64,000 nt of DNA from Moniliophthora roreri (Eukaryota > Basidiomycota > Agaricomycetes > Agaricales > Marasmiaceae): contig LATX02000001.1 of the NCBI GenBank assembly GCA_001466705.2, positions 2,170,001 through 2,234,000 on the forward strand. The letters are read 5' to 3'. A program made the translations under genes and the position numbers. This document shows, piece by piece, positions 12,051 to 23,639 of this stretch; position 1 is the stretch's first letter, and the number at the start of each line of letters is the position of its first letter. Under the pieces are notes generated by a model. The model worked only from the letters and a program-made list of their open reading frames with translations, was not told the origin of the DNA and ran no database searches.

Positions 12051-14065
12051 TTAAACGGCAACGATCGAGAGCGTATATCCCTGACTATGACCAGAACCTG
12101 CAAACACCTGGAACGCAGTCGTACCACTTGGAACACCATCGCTCGAAAATGCCGTGGACCCCCCAGTAGCCAACAACAGATTGCCTCCTGACGAAACCTG
12201 CCAAACCTTCGTCAATATTTCACTTCGGAGACAATGAAACCTCAGTGCTTACCGCAGAGAACGTCGTGATGGTAATGCCATTACCACACGCAAACGACTC
12301 TCCGTTCATCCCACAGCTGCCCTTGGACGACGTCATTGTGAAACTATTTGTGGTCCCCGTCATTGTGGACATTGCCAGAGTTTGTGTTGACCATGTCCCC
12401 AAGGAGAGAAGACCACCGAGGGTTGAGCCATTCGTGCGGGTGGCTTGCAAATGTGCTTTAGCAGGCAGACCACCAGGGTTCTGATTTGCGTTAGTTCGTT
12501 CATCTAAGTCAAGCTATGTCGATCACGTACAGTTGTGGGAGTCGAGCCACTCTAGGGAGCTGACGTTAGAACAGTGGATCAGTTAGAGAACTTGGGCCTC
12601 GCACCGTAGTACTCCGGTGGTCGTGATCAGCCGAGTACCAACTATGATGGAGAAGGGATACGTACCGTAGACGGACCTGAGCCGGAGGATTTTGGTGGAT
12701 ATTTGATGCCACTTGATGGGCAACTACCAGTCTTTGGTGCAGCTGAACGAAGCGTCAAGCAATCGGCACCACCAAAAAGAGATCGGTAGACTTACAGATT
12801 TGTACAAAGGTACCGTCAATAACAGATCCTTTGAGGTTATAATACCAGCTAATTCCCTCAAGAGTGCTTCCACGACAGCTTAGAGCCGGCGTGAAGCCCT
12901 GGAACCATCAATGAGTAAATCATCATCACATTTCTGAGATAGACATCTTATATACCCCGGATTCAGTCTTGAGAGCAGTCGTTAGTTGGGATAAGTGAAG
13001 GTCTTCGATGTGGATGGTGTGATGCCTTGATTAGACAACCAGGTGTACGTGGGAAGACTCTACGAGACAATACTGGTCAGGACATGTAGAACGCAAGATT
13101 ACCAGCACGTTCACCTTGAAGAGTTTTACGGCAGTTTGGAAGTATATGACCGCCTGGGGGCATATCAGTGAACGATCCGCAAGTTATATGAGATAACCGT
13201 ACCTCTGCACCTATAGCGCTCCCACTTGGCAAACAGCTAGGTTCAAGGGTACTCATGTATGTTCCGTGCTTGCCCCATTCATGCTATTGTGTCAGATCAG
13301 ATATTGTTTATGAATGACTTCGAGGAACGCACCTCCCAGAACGACTCATCGTCGCCGTCGAGGCTGACCCAGAACTACATTCGCGATTAGTCCGACGCAA
13401 GAATAGCAAGTACGAGTGGCCTACTTCTTGCATAAACTCCAGAGTTGAACTTGCCCCTTGACTGAGCATCATCTAGGGTATCAGTATCAACAATCGTGAT
13501 TGGTAATCGGGACATACTGATGTCAGGTTCGTGTAGGCACGAGATGGATCGCAGAACTGTTCGAAGGTATCGTCGCAGCTACAACGGTATCAGCGAGTTC
13601 TTCAATTTGAGTTGGGAAACGCCGACTTGTTTGGCCATAGACCTGTACCTGCATCAGTAAAGGCAACGCTAGAACTATTAAAACAATCGCTCACCATGTA
13701 CTGTCCAACTAACATTGGGACCTGGGGGGGGTTGGTATCCCAGAACTTTGAAAATAATCTACTCAGTCACCCAACTCGAGCTTGAATCTGGAAAAGCCAT
13801 CTACCTGAGTTTGCATAAGTAGTCCCTGTATCTTGTCAAAGTCTGGGAGAATCCAATTATCAAGAGAACGTACACCTGGCGCTTCAAAACAACAGAGATT
13901 CGAGACTACAGAAGTGTTATGACAAGAGGTCGAACCAGAAACGGAACACCCCGAATCTAATGCTACATCTCTCCCTAGAACATCAAGAGACGCGAATGGG
14001 GTGAGTGGTTCTGAAGATGCGAGTATTGTTCCAATGAGAGCGGTGGTGACAAGAGCGAGGAGCAT
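12051..14065 (-). pseudogene. RNase T2 copy 1, two frameshifts
   Basis: Exon by exon this matches the intact RNase T2 at 17830-19833, including a signal peptide from 14065 (MLLALVTTALIGTILASS) and the same intron positions. It is broken twice: one base is missing at the G8 run 13724-13731, just before the first catalytic His, and one base is missing near 12994. The second motif is present (FWEHEWGKHGT) but the Cys that follows is Tyr (codon 13259-13257), and HGLWPD reads HGLWPN. Exons 3' of the second break still look open, so decay is fairly recent. The first break falls in a homopolymer and could be a read error, but the second and the Cys loss are not of that kind. Confidence 0.85.
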
Positions 14066-16289
14066 TGTGTAGTTTGGTTGTGTGGATATTGAGGTTTAAT
14101 TCACAATGCCCTCTTTATATGATTCTCCTTCTAATAAGTTCGGCGAAGCCTTCATTGCGTAAGAGACAAAATTAGGGCTGTTCTGTTCCATCGTGCGGGA
14201 CCGTTTCCCTCCAGATTAGGGAGGAGCGTTTTTCAACATTTGAATTCTTGGGACGCCAGTGCGAGTTCTCTCCATTCGACACGTCCAAGAAGTACACGCC
14301 GAAATGGCCATCGGGGGCCGATGGCAATCCATGACTCCCAGATCTTGCGCTGATGTATACTTTTCATGAGAAGTATGAGCCATTTTCTAGACCAGCGAAT
14401 GCCAAAGGCGATGAGAGCGGAGCGTTGAGGCACCGAAAGGCTCTAGCCAAGTCTTGTAAAAGCGAGACTTGCGAGCAGCTCGATATTCAGCTTTGGCGGC
14501 CGTTCCAGCTTTCGGAGGAAACGTTCGATCCTCAGGCAGGAGGTACCTGTCAAATCTCGGTACTGGGACTCGGGATACCTCATCGAGACCCCTTGAGTTC
14601 TATCTGCGAGGCTAAACCAGTACTTTTGCGTCCCAAATGAAAGAAAATTGCACAACTGACGCACCAACGAAGCAGAAAATAGTCAGCTCGCGAATACTTA
14701 ATGTCGTGGTTACCTTGTGCACCGTAAAAGGCTAAGTCAGTTCCTTGAACCCAAGAAATGAGCTGGACATGCTTCTGATCAGTTGGAATCTTTGTAGGTG
14801 ACAGCAAACAAGGAAACTAGCATATTTTCGTAGACGCCAGCTTTTGATGGCTATTTAGGGCCAAACATTGGCAGATTCGGCACATAGTGCAAGGAGTCGC
14901 TTTGTAACTTTCCCCAGAGAAACGTTGAAGGAACCTGAATAATTCAGTGAGTATCGCCATCTGCATGAAAACCAACCTCTCTTGAATCTCTCCCTGCACG
15001 AGAAGCAGCAAAGACGTAGACAAGAGGCCGTTGAGTCAATATGGAGTGATCAGTTGCTGGGCCCGAAACGTTTGTGAATGCCAACTGTGCAATTTCGCGG
15101 AGTGCCAAAGCTGCGTCAACGCTGACGACTCTGCAATGTACCACCGCTCCCAACCGTCACATCATCAAGACTCTAGACGATTGACTCGACGTTGAGCGAC
15201 TCTCATGTAAACCTCCTAGCAAGCTGGACGAGATGGAAAGCTGAAGGCGACTGAAGAGATGATCTGGTGTTTTTTTAAAGGCCCCGTGAGTTGAGGTCAG
15301 GGCGCGTATCTCCATCTATTCCCTTTTCCCTCCCGTCTTCTCGTTCCCACTCCATGTTCTCTTGCCCTCTCTGTCCCTTCCAACAACTATGTTCTCATCT
15401 CGACGCAATATAGGAGTTGGTCAGAAGATATTCGTCACACCCTCAAATTAACGTCCGCAAAAGTCATAGTATTCGGTTCCGTCCACCCAAGTGCGTCCTC
15501 ATCTGGTCTACCTGATCAATGGCTAATAATACCTCATATGCTAGGTACTCGTGCGGTCGGATCGACATTTGGCTTCAAGGGACAACCCTCAGCTTCCTAT
15601 GTATCGCCTTCTTTAGTAGTCACGGGTTCGTGCGAAAGGCCTTTGCGCAGGATTTTTGGATCGCGGGTTCGTACATAGAGCTGTAAAGTGTATGGAGGTA
15701 GACCTGGATATATGCATGTCTTAGTATAGTCCCCTGTACAAGAGTCGTGATGCACCTGCTGCAGAAGAAATGGATGAAAACGGTTTCTAGTCGGATCATT
15801 GGGGTCTATTTTCTGCAACGCATGACTTGACTCTAGTAGCTTTTCTTCGCCTTTGTGGTGAAATAGCCGACCAAAGAGAGTGAATCAACGTATCAAAGGT
15901 GGATCCCTGAGCACCTGGTGGGCGACTTGTCTGAGCTTCCCGTGAAAAGTTGCCCATTTTCTCACTCTGGGGCCATTGGAAGCATTAGAAGCATATCATG
16001 ATGAGTAGTGGATATTGATTACTGTAAACACCAAGACGTGCTTACGTCGACGAGACTCGTAATTTGTAGTATCTGTCATGCATTCCTTTCGTGTTTCATA
16101 CGCGTCGCTGAAAATCTTGGCTTCACGGCTCGTTTCCGAGAGTACCTTCGATTCGGATACACTCCGACGGCTACGAGCTCAGCGTTCCGACAATTTGCAT
16201 GCCATGGGCATTCGCAGTCCAGTGGCAAGCATATCCCGGAGAATAATAAAAGGGACGAGGAATCAACATGAAGCCGCAATATCTTCAAC
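14066..16289. other. Intergenic, part of duplicated block; no gene called
   Basis: About 2.2 kb upstream of both RNase T2 copy 1 and the SDR. The part near 14430-14680 is similar to 20340-20640 (shared ACAACTGACGCACCAACGAA), and 15945-16289 is similar to the flank of the SDR pseudogene, so it belongs to the tandem duplication. The stretch 14700-15940 has no counterpart in unit 2. Short open frames there, such as 15153-14944 (minus), show no start or domain that I can defend. A TATA-like AATAATAAAAGG lies near 16242, about 45 bp before the SDR start. Confidence 0.5.
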
Positions 16290-17216
16290 ATGTCCGACTC
16301 CTACACTCGTGTCATCTTGGTCACAGGTGCCAACACTGGTATCGGTTTGGCCTTGGTCAAACTCCTCGCCGAAAGAGGCCATACCATATACCTAGGCGCC
16401 AGAAACGAGGCTAAGGGCAAAGAGGCTCAGTACGCAGCTCCCATCTTACAACAAACTTGTTCTAACCTCTTTTCAGAGCCGCACTGAAGAAGGACCATGG
16501 TCTGGATGTGCACTTTGTTCAACTTGACATAACGGACCGCACGTCGATCGATAAAGCAAGAGATCTCATTGAGCAGAAGGAGGGACATCTTGATGTTCTC
16601 GTCAATAATGCTGGTATGTGTCTTGATTGCAAACTCTGTCCATGATACTGAAACGAACTTGCAGCTGTCCCGAACAAGGAGTTCCTTGAGCCCTCTAAGA
16701 ACGACTCGACCGGCTACCGGCACACCTTTGACACCAATTTCTTTGGTATCAGTCAAAATACATCAGCGTTCGTTCCTCTCATTCGCAAGGCACCTATTGG
16801 ACATCGTGCTATCGTCAACGTGACATCCGGATTGGGCTCGAATGCTTATGCCGCAGCAGAGAGCCGATCTTTCAAGATGTCCGGAGTCGAGGTGTGGGGC
16901 TACTCTGTAAACTCGTATAGCGCGACGAAGGCAGCGTTGAATTCATACACGATTGCGCTTGCCCACGAGCTCATCAAGGAAAAGATTCGAGTCAACGCGA
17001 TCTGCCCGGGATTAGTATCCACAAATTTGAACAACCACGTCAAGGAAGGGAAAACACCGGAAGAGGGTGCGGGGTATATACTCCCTTGGGTCTTGCTAGG
17101 GCCTGAAGACGATAATAAGTATTGTGAGCATCGATTCCTCTCTTACACATGCGCTCATGAAAATTTGAAACTCTTCAGGTCAATATGTTAGTTCAGGCCA
17201 GCCAATGCCATGGTAG
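16290..17216 (+). CDS. Short-chain dehydrogenase/reductase (classical SDR), intact copy
   Basis: Exons 16290-16429, 16477-16613, 16665-17123 and 17179-17216 give 257 residues, close to the usual size of classical SDRs. Visible are the dinucleotide motif TGANTGIG near residue 12, the NNA motif, the catalytic Ser in VTSGLGS and the YSATK catalytic Tyr/Lys, followed by VNAICPGLVST, which helps hold the cofactor. It is a cytosolic NAD(P)(H) oxidoreductase with unknown substrate. The last exon uses a GTGAGC donor so the protein ends SSGQPMPW; an alternative GTATTG donor gives a shorter end. A CpG-decayed paralogue is at 22717-23639. Confidence 0.9.
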
Positions 17217-17379
17217 ATATTCAGGATAAGTATAGTGTGCTAGACGAAACCCTGCTATCCTGTATCAAGTCGTCAAAAATCAACTTTCAGCATGCCCAGA
17301 CTGTTTTCTCACCGCACGAACGATTTCTTGGCTATCTTTGACTCTGACACTTACTCTTGTCTACAGTGCATGTAGTCGT

Positions 17380-17667
17380 CAATAAAAATCGACTTGGAGA
17401 GCTGTGCTGCTGAGAGATCGACGCCGATTTTCGTCGTAAGTCGATGATGGCATTGACTAGGCGAGCAATCCCCGACCTGATGCATCTCCGAGTACGTTCC
17501 ATTCTAAATACGTCAGGGAATCCTTGCAGTAGACAACTCATCGGGGGTACCGGTGACTAGTGACTGCCTGTGTCGTTTCGGGATTGGCCTGAGGCGGGAG
17601 TTGGGCGACAAGCCACGCCTCTGGGCGAGGCCTGCAAATTGAGGCTAGAATGGTTCAGAGGTGGCAT
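17380..17667 (-). pseudogene. Relic of ACT-domain gene exon 1
   Basis: The minus strand from the ATG at 17667 matches exon 1 of the ACT-domain gene at 11859 (CCTCAATTTGCAGG, TGTCGCCCAACTCCCGCCTCA) but has lost several blocks and the frame. Downstream exons are not recognisable. It lies in the same order and orientation relative to RNase T2 copy 2 as the intact ACT gene does to copy 1, which shows that the whole block was duplicated. Confidence 0.75.
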
Positions 17668-17829
17668 CGTGAAGGGTCGGTCGAGTAGTACAAGTCAGCT
17701 TTAAAACTTCTACGCAGCGCTGACTCCGGATCGTCTCTGAAATTCGAAAACTGTCGACCCAGGCCCGGATCGGTCCTGCCTCCAATAAGCGTCGTGGAGT
17801 TGTAAACACCCATTCTATATATACACATG

Positions 17830-19833
17830 TTAAACGGCAACGATCGAGAGCGTATATCCCTGACTATGACCAGAACCTGCAAACACCTGGAACGCAGTCG
17901 TACCACTTGGAACACCATCGCTCGAAAATGCCGTGGATCCCCCAGTAGCCAACAACAGATTGCCTCCTGACGAAACCTGCCAAACCTTCGTCAATATTTC
18001 ACTTCGGAGACAATGAAACCTCGGTGCTTACCGCAGAGAACGTCGTGGTGGAAACGCCATTACCACACGCAAACGACTCTCCGTTCATTCCACAGCTGCC
18101 CTTGGACGACGTCATTGTGAAACTATTTGTGGTCCCCGTTATTGTGTACGTCGCCAGAGTTTGTGTTGACCATGTCCCCAAGGAGAGAAGACCACCGAGG
18201 GTTGAGCCATTCGTGCGGGTGGCTTGCAAATGTGCTTTAGCAGGCAGACCACCAGGATTCTGATTTCTGTTAGTTCGCTGATCTTAATCAAGCTATGTCG
18301 ATCACGTACAGTTGTGGGAGTCGAGCCACTCTAGAGAGCTGACGTTAGAACAGTGGATCAGTTAGAGAGCTTGGGCCTCGTACCGAAGTAGTCTGATAGA
18401 TCTGGTCAGCCTCGTACTGGTTATGATCTAGAACGGATGCGTACCGTAGATGAGCCTGAACCGGAGGATTTTGGTGGATATTTGATACCGCTTGATGGGC
18501 AACTACCAGTATTTGGTGCAGCTGACCAAGCGTCAAGCGATTGGCAGGACAAGGGGCAATGGGTAGACTTACAGATTGGTACAAAGGTACCGTCAATGAT
18601 AGATCCTTTGAGGTTATAATACCAGCTAATCGCGTTGAGAGTGCTTCCACTACAGTCTAGAGCCGGCGTGAAGCCCTGCAACCACCGATGAGTAAATTGC
18701 CAGTTCTGAGACAGGCATCTTACATACCCCGGATTCAGTCTTGAGAGCAGTCGTCAATTGGGATAACGTGAAGGTCTTCGATGTAGATGGTGTGATGCCC
18801 TGATTAGACAACCAGGTGTACGTGGGAAGGCTCTACGAGACAATACTGGTCAGGATCTATAGAATGCAAAATTAACACTGTGTTTACCTTGAAGAGTTTC
18901 ACGACCGTTTGGAAGTATGCGACCGCCTTGGAGCATTTCAGTAATGATCCACAAATCATATGAGAAAACCGTACCTCTGCACCTTTAGCACTCCCACTTG
19001 GCAAACAGCTAGGTTCAAGGGTACTCATGCACGTTCCGTGCTTACTCCACTCATGCTATTGTATCAAATAAGATATTGCCCATGAATGGCTTCAAGGAAC
19101 ACACCTCCCAGAACGACTCATCGTTACCATTGATGTCGAGCCAGAACTACATTCGCGATTAGTCCGACGCAAGAATAACAAGTACGAGTGGCCTACTTCT
19201 TGCATGAACTCCAGAGTCGAACTTGCACCTTGACTGCTGAGGATCTTATAGCATATCAGTATCAATGATCGTGATCGGTAAATGGGACATACGGATGGCA
19301 GGTTCGTGTAAGCACGAGAAGGATCGCAGTTCTGCTCATAGGTACCATCGCAGCTACAGCGGTGTCAGCGACATTTCCAATTCGAACTAGAAATCACCGA
19401 CTTGTCAGGCCATAGACCTGTACCTGCATCAGTAGGGGCTGTGCCGGAGCTGTTAAATGATTGCTCACCATGTATTGTCCAACTGTCACTGGGACCTGTG
19501 GAGGGGTTGGTATCCCAGAACTTTGAAAGAAATTCACTCAGTACTCCCTCAAGTTAGGACAGTCATATACCTGAGTTTGTAAGAGTTGTCCCTATATAGG
19601 TCGTTAACATCTGCTTGTATCCAATTATCAAGAGAACGTACACCTGGTGCTTCAAAACAGCAAAAATTGGAAACTGCAGAAGTGTTATGGCAAGAGGTGG
19701 AGCTAGAAACGGAACATCCCGAAGCTAACGTTACATCTCTCCCTAGGACATCTAGAGACGTGAATGGGGTGAGTCGTGCTGGCGATGCGAGCGCTGTTCC
19801 AATGAAAGCGGTAGCGACAAGAGCAAAGACCAT
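17830..19833 (-). CDS. Secreted ribonuclease T2, intact copy
   Basis: About 15 exons from ATG 19833 to TAA 17830 give about 410 residues. A signal peptide (MVFALVATAFIGTALA) is followed by the RNase T2 domain with both active-site motifs: TIHGLWPD (His codon 19472-19470, LWPD at 19415-19404 after a 51 bp intron) and FWEHEWSKHGTC (HEWSKHGTC at 19055-19029). These His/Glu/His residues cleave RNA through 2',3'-cyclic phosphates. After a Ser/Gly/Thr linker comes the extra C-terminal domain typical of fungal T2 enzymes (NPGGLPAKAHLQATRTNG to HSQGYTLSIVAV). Two exons are only 21 nt (GQLLQTQ and SGSTPTT). It is likely extracellular or vacuolar. The block it sits in is otherwise decaying. Confidence 0.9.
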
Positions 19834-20895
19834 TGTGTAGCAGTTTGTTGGTGCGGGTGTGGAAATGCAGATAAGCATGTTCCCTTTATAACCCTCCGCA
19901 CTTCTAGTTCGGCACAGCAAGATTCATCAGATCGAATCAACTTCACATGAAGGAAGAAATCAACTGCCGAACATCGAACAGCATCAAAGTAGGAACTGCT
20001 AATTAAACTCAGATTAGATAAAGCAGTAATTGTGTTTCCATACGCACCTCATCAAAAGGTGCAAGAATCCTTGCTGTGGTGGGTCCTGCACCATATGATC
20101 ATCTGGGGTGATAGTGGGAACCAATGGGCCGAGGCCTGTGGCAACCAATGTCATGTCATGTAATCGGTCGCATTGTATGGGTGTAAGGGGCTCCGATATG
20201 CTTCTAGCCGATTTCTCGCACTACTAGAGTAGCCCTGAATAAAACCGAGCTCCAGGTTACCCGAGTGAAAGGCACCGTGTTGCTGTCCAATTATGCACGT
20301 TCGAGGTACTGTACTGGCTTTGTGGCAAGGAGGGGCGAATTCTTCAAAGAGGACTGTTGTGAATTTTATGCCGAGAAGCAGTGTTTGGCTTTTGCGGCCG
20401 CTCTAGCTTTTCGTAGGGAATGTTCGGTGGAGGTACCTCAGTGCAGGGGACTTGCGGTACTACATCAAGATTCCTTAAGTTGTATCCGCAAGGTTAACGA
20501 GCAATTTTGCGTCCCCAAACAGAGGAAAATATGTCATTGGAGATCCGATGAGTGACAAGCCCAATACTAGTGGGTTTTCTCCTTTGAATATTGGCATGAA
20601 CGAAAATTACACAACTGACGCACCAACGAAAATGCTTTCAGGTCTCAACTCGCACTCTTTTACTTGGCTCCAGAAAATTCTGAGCACCTTTGTGGTATAA
20701 TAACGAGTTCTCGGCTGAGTAGAGAAGCAAAGAGTGGGTCATTGCTCGTTGGAGTCTGAGAACAATGAGCGCCTAAATAACGACTTTTACCCTCAGCCGC
20801 CTCCCACCGTCAACTTGAATGTTGCCCACTCTCTCACTTTGAAAGCACATTATGGTGAGCGGTGAATGAGCGTATTGAATGTCAGAGGATACTTA
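19834..20895. other. Upstream flank of RNase T2 copy 2; no gene
   Basis: About 1 kb with no supported gene. Segments near 20340-20640 and 20820-20890 match the unit 1 spacer (14430-14680 and 15945-16030), with deletions. The open frame at 20265-20555 is a fragment of this duplicated non-coding sequence; its unit 1 counterpart is not conserved in frame. Confidence 0.5.
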
Positions 20896-21168
20896 CAGTA
20901 GCGGCCAAAAAGTTTACAATACTAAAAAAGGAAATTTGTTCACATCCACCCAAAATCAACAGATGTCAAATGAAGACCCTCCATAAAAAATGCTTTTTCA
21001 CTAACTTTTTGTGCCCAGTTATGACCATTGCATTCAGTCTAATACAAGAAGCAAAAAAATTGAGAAAATGAAGCATTTGAGTGGCCATTTAGAGGGGTGT
21101 TTTGTGTTCCCTACAGTGATGGGAATAATTTTCCAAATGTGGCATTGTAAACTTTTTGGCTGCTACTG
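20896..21168. mobile_element. Tc1/mariner-like MITE, 273 bp
   Basis: The ends are inverted repeats starting CAGTAGCRGCCAAAAAGTTT with one mismatch (a CpG on the left, CA on the right) over 25 bp. A TA dinucleotide flanks each side (20894-20895 and 21169-21170), the target site of Tc1/mariner elements. No transposase is encoded. The equivalent place in unit 1 (near 16035) is empty, which marks the insertion as younger than the duplication. Confidence 0.8.
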
Positions 21169-21232
21169 TATAAGACCCTTAGTTTGCAGTATCTGTCATT
21201 GAGCTCACTCATGCTCCTTACATCCCTTTTGT

Positions 21233-22541
21233 TGATGTGCCTAATTTTGGCCTAGATATGAAATTGTGCACTTTTTGCATTAAAAACTAGAAAAAGAGCC
21301 CAGAGTACATGTGATATTCACATGACTTGATAACCTGGGAGTTCTAATATGGCATCTAAGCCCTAAGCACTGAGTCTAATAAGTCTAATAATTGACACTG
21401 TAACACAATTTAGATAAGGTTAGTAGACTATACTAGCTCTCTATATTACAGTGAAGCATCACAGTGAGGGTCCTTAGTCAATAAAATGGGCTAGAAACTA
21501 CTAATTCTGAATACAAAGAAATAGATATCAGTGGGATCCACAGTCTAAGTGCACTAGATTGTTCACTTTGTGATCATGTTGCATGATAATGTGTCAATAG
21601 ACTTAACACTTCATTATTACTATCAGAACTATAGTATGTGGTTGGAACTTGTTCCTATGCAGAGCTTTGAAGACACTCTCAGGCAGATACAATGGCCTAT
21701 CCAGATGTATGTGGGATGGAAGGAGATTGAATATAATGGATGGGCCATGGCGTCCACTGATCTGATGGTAGAAAGTGGCTATGTGGAAGGATTGTTTGAC
21801 CCAGCAACACTCTGTGCAGAGTCCAAAACACAATAAATTGACTGTTTGGTCACCAAATATACCCAATATAGTTAATTGCTACATGGAATTGGACTTTTAG
21901 GCACAAATGTGTACAATTTATACCTTAAACTGGAACACACTTGTTTTATCTTTTATTTTATTATTTCCAATCATCATTCTGTATATAAAGAGCTGTACTT
22001 GTAGATGCAGGCTCAAGGACTGACTGGTACTTGCATGTTATAGCCCTGCACAGCATTGATTTAGACCTCTGTGCAGCTTTTAGACCAAGTCTTCATGCAC
22101 TTGCCAGTCAGTTGCTTCTAGTAGAGCCAAGATTCCTATATATCTTGCCTTACTGTATACATTCTTTATAACCCACTAATAAACTACTCTTTTTAAAAAC
22201 CTATACTTTGTGACTCTTGAGTGTAACACTTAAGTTGTCCTAACTAGAGTCTTTAGACTCTACACTCTTTTACCAACTTAAGCTGGTCAATTGAAACTCA
22301 AAGGGTTCTGTCCCCTTTTCACTCCAAATTGCACTTGAGATAGACTCAGTCTCCTAGTAGACCTATACAGTGCTTTATCACTCTTAGAAGCCTCTATTGT
22401 GGGTTTTTGGTGTGTGTTGTGTGTGTGTGTGTGAGTGGGTTTAGTAGCAGCTCTTAGTTGCAGAAGCCCTTTTAGAGTGCATTTTAGAGTGAAGATAGTG
22501 TGTAGCAGTTCTTCATAGAAGATAGAGTTTCTGCCTCTTCA
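21233..22541 (+). repeat. Repeat R, copy 1 (about 1.3 kb, probable solo LTR)
   Basis: Starts near TGTGCCTAATTTTGG and ends near CTGCCTCTTCA. It has a TATA-like TATATAAAGAGC near 21982, AATAAA signals and a TG-rich patch near 22415, but no coding frame. Other copies are at 52537-53975 and, split, at 32296-32403, 34084-34148 and 48659-49908. TG...CA ends, a promoter-like box and constant length suggest a solo LTR of a large retroelement; no clear target duplication was found. It lies in the promoter of the SDR pseudogene. Confidence 0.6.
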
Positions 22542-22716
22542 TCATGCTGAAAATCTTTTTAGCTTCACAGCTGGCCTTCTGAGACCCATTTCAATTTAGT
22601 TATCTTCTAGCAGCCATGAGCTTGGCATATCTGCAAAATAAAGATGCCTTGGGCATCTGTAGTCAGAACAATATAAAAGGAACAGAGAATCAACTTGAGG
22701 TTATAATATCTTCAAT

Positions 22717-23639
22717 ATGTCTAATTCCTATGCTCATATTATCTTGGTTACAGGTGCAACACTGGTATTGGTTTGGCCTTAGTCAAACTCCTCACCAAAA
22801 GAGGCCATACCAAATACCTAGGTGCCAGGAACAAGGCTAAGGGCAAATAGGCTCAGTATGCAGTTCTTATCTTACAACAAACTTATCCTAACCCCTTCTC
22901 AGAGCCATATTGAAGAAGGACCATAGTCTATATGTGCACTTTGTTACTCAATGTAACAGACTGAATGTTGATTGAGAAAGCAAGAGATCTCATTAAGCAG
23001 AAGAAGGGGGATCTTGATGTTCTGATCAATAATGCTGGTATGTGCTTTGATTGTAAACTGTCAATGATGCTGATATGCATGTTCTTGCACCTGCTGCAAA
23101 CAAGGAGTTTCTTGAGCACTCCAAGAATGACTCTACTGACTATTATTGCACATTTGACACCAACATCTTTGGAGTCATTCCAAACATGTCAGCATTTGTT
23201 CCTCTTCTTTACAAAGCACCTATTGGATGTTGTGCTATCATCAATGTGACATCCAGATTGGGCTCTAATGCTTATGCCACAGCAGAGAATCAATTTCAAG
23301 ATGTCTGGAGTTGAGGTGTGGAACTATTCTATCAACATGTATAGCACATTAAAGGCAGTGTTGAATTCATATATGATTGTGCTTGCCCATGAGCTCATCA
23401 AGGGAAAGATTCAAGTCAACACAATCTGTCCAGAATTAGTATCCACAAATTTGAACAACCACATCAAGAAAGGGAAAACACCAGAAGAGGGGGCTAAATA
23501 CATACTTTTCTGAGTTTTGATGGGACCTGAAGACAAAGATAAACACTGTAAGTACTGAATTCTCCTTTGTACATGCACTCATGAATATCTGGAAAACTCC
23601 TCAGGTCAATATTTCACTTCAGGCCAGCCAGTTCCATAG
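22717..23639 (+). pseudogene. SDR copy 2, CpG-decayed pseudogene
   Basis: Collinear with the intact SDR at 16290-17216 from ATG to stop, including intron positions. It is broken by a lost base in the TGANTGIG region, frameshifts and a TGG-to-TAG change at the last Trp. In the aligned 3' half every CpG that I compared in the intact gene is TpG or CpA here (for example AACGCGATC to AACACAATC, TCCGGA to TCCAGA). The Tyr of YSATK and the Lys context are altered (YSTLK). Expression is unlikely. Confidence 0.9.

Larger units (their letters stand above)
11235..17216. repeat. Tandem segmental duplication, unit 1 (ACT - RNase T2 - SDR)
   Basis: Order and orientation (ACT minus, RNase T2 minus, spacer, SDR plus) are repeated in unit 2. 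Similarity is high in the RNase T2 3' half and lower in spacers. In this unit ACT and SDR are intact and RNase T2 is broken. Confidence 0.8.
17380..23639. repeat. Tandem segmental duplication, unit 2 (ACT relic - RNase T2 - SDR pseudogene)
   Basis: Collinear with unit 1. It lacks the 14.7-15.9 kb spacer of unit 1 and gained a MITE (20896-21168) and repeat R (about 21233-22541) between RNase T2 and SDR. Only RNase T2 remains intact. Confidence 0.8.

Noticed and set aside
14944..15153. Minus-strand frame with LALREIAQLAF...RPLVYVFAAS
   Set aside because: Looks protein-like but has no start, no recognised family and no counterpart in unit 2; left as unassigned.
15390..15680. Possible small two-exon gene (FGSVHP then RAVGSTFGFKG)
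   Set aside because: Frame closes soon after the second exon and no domain is visible.
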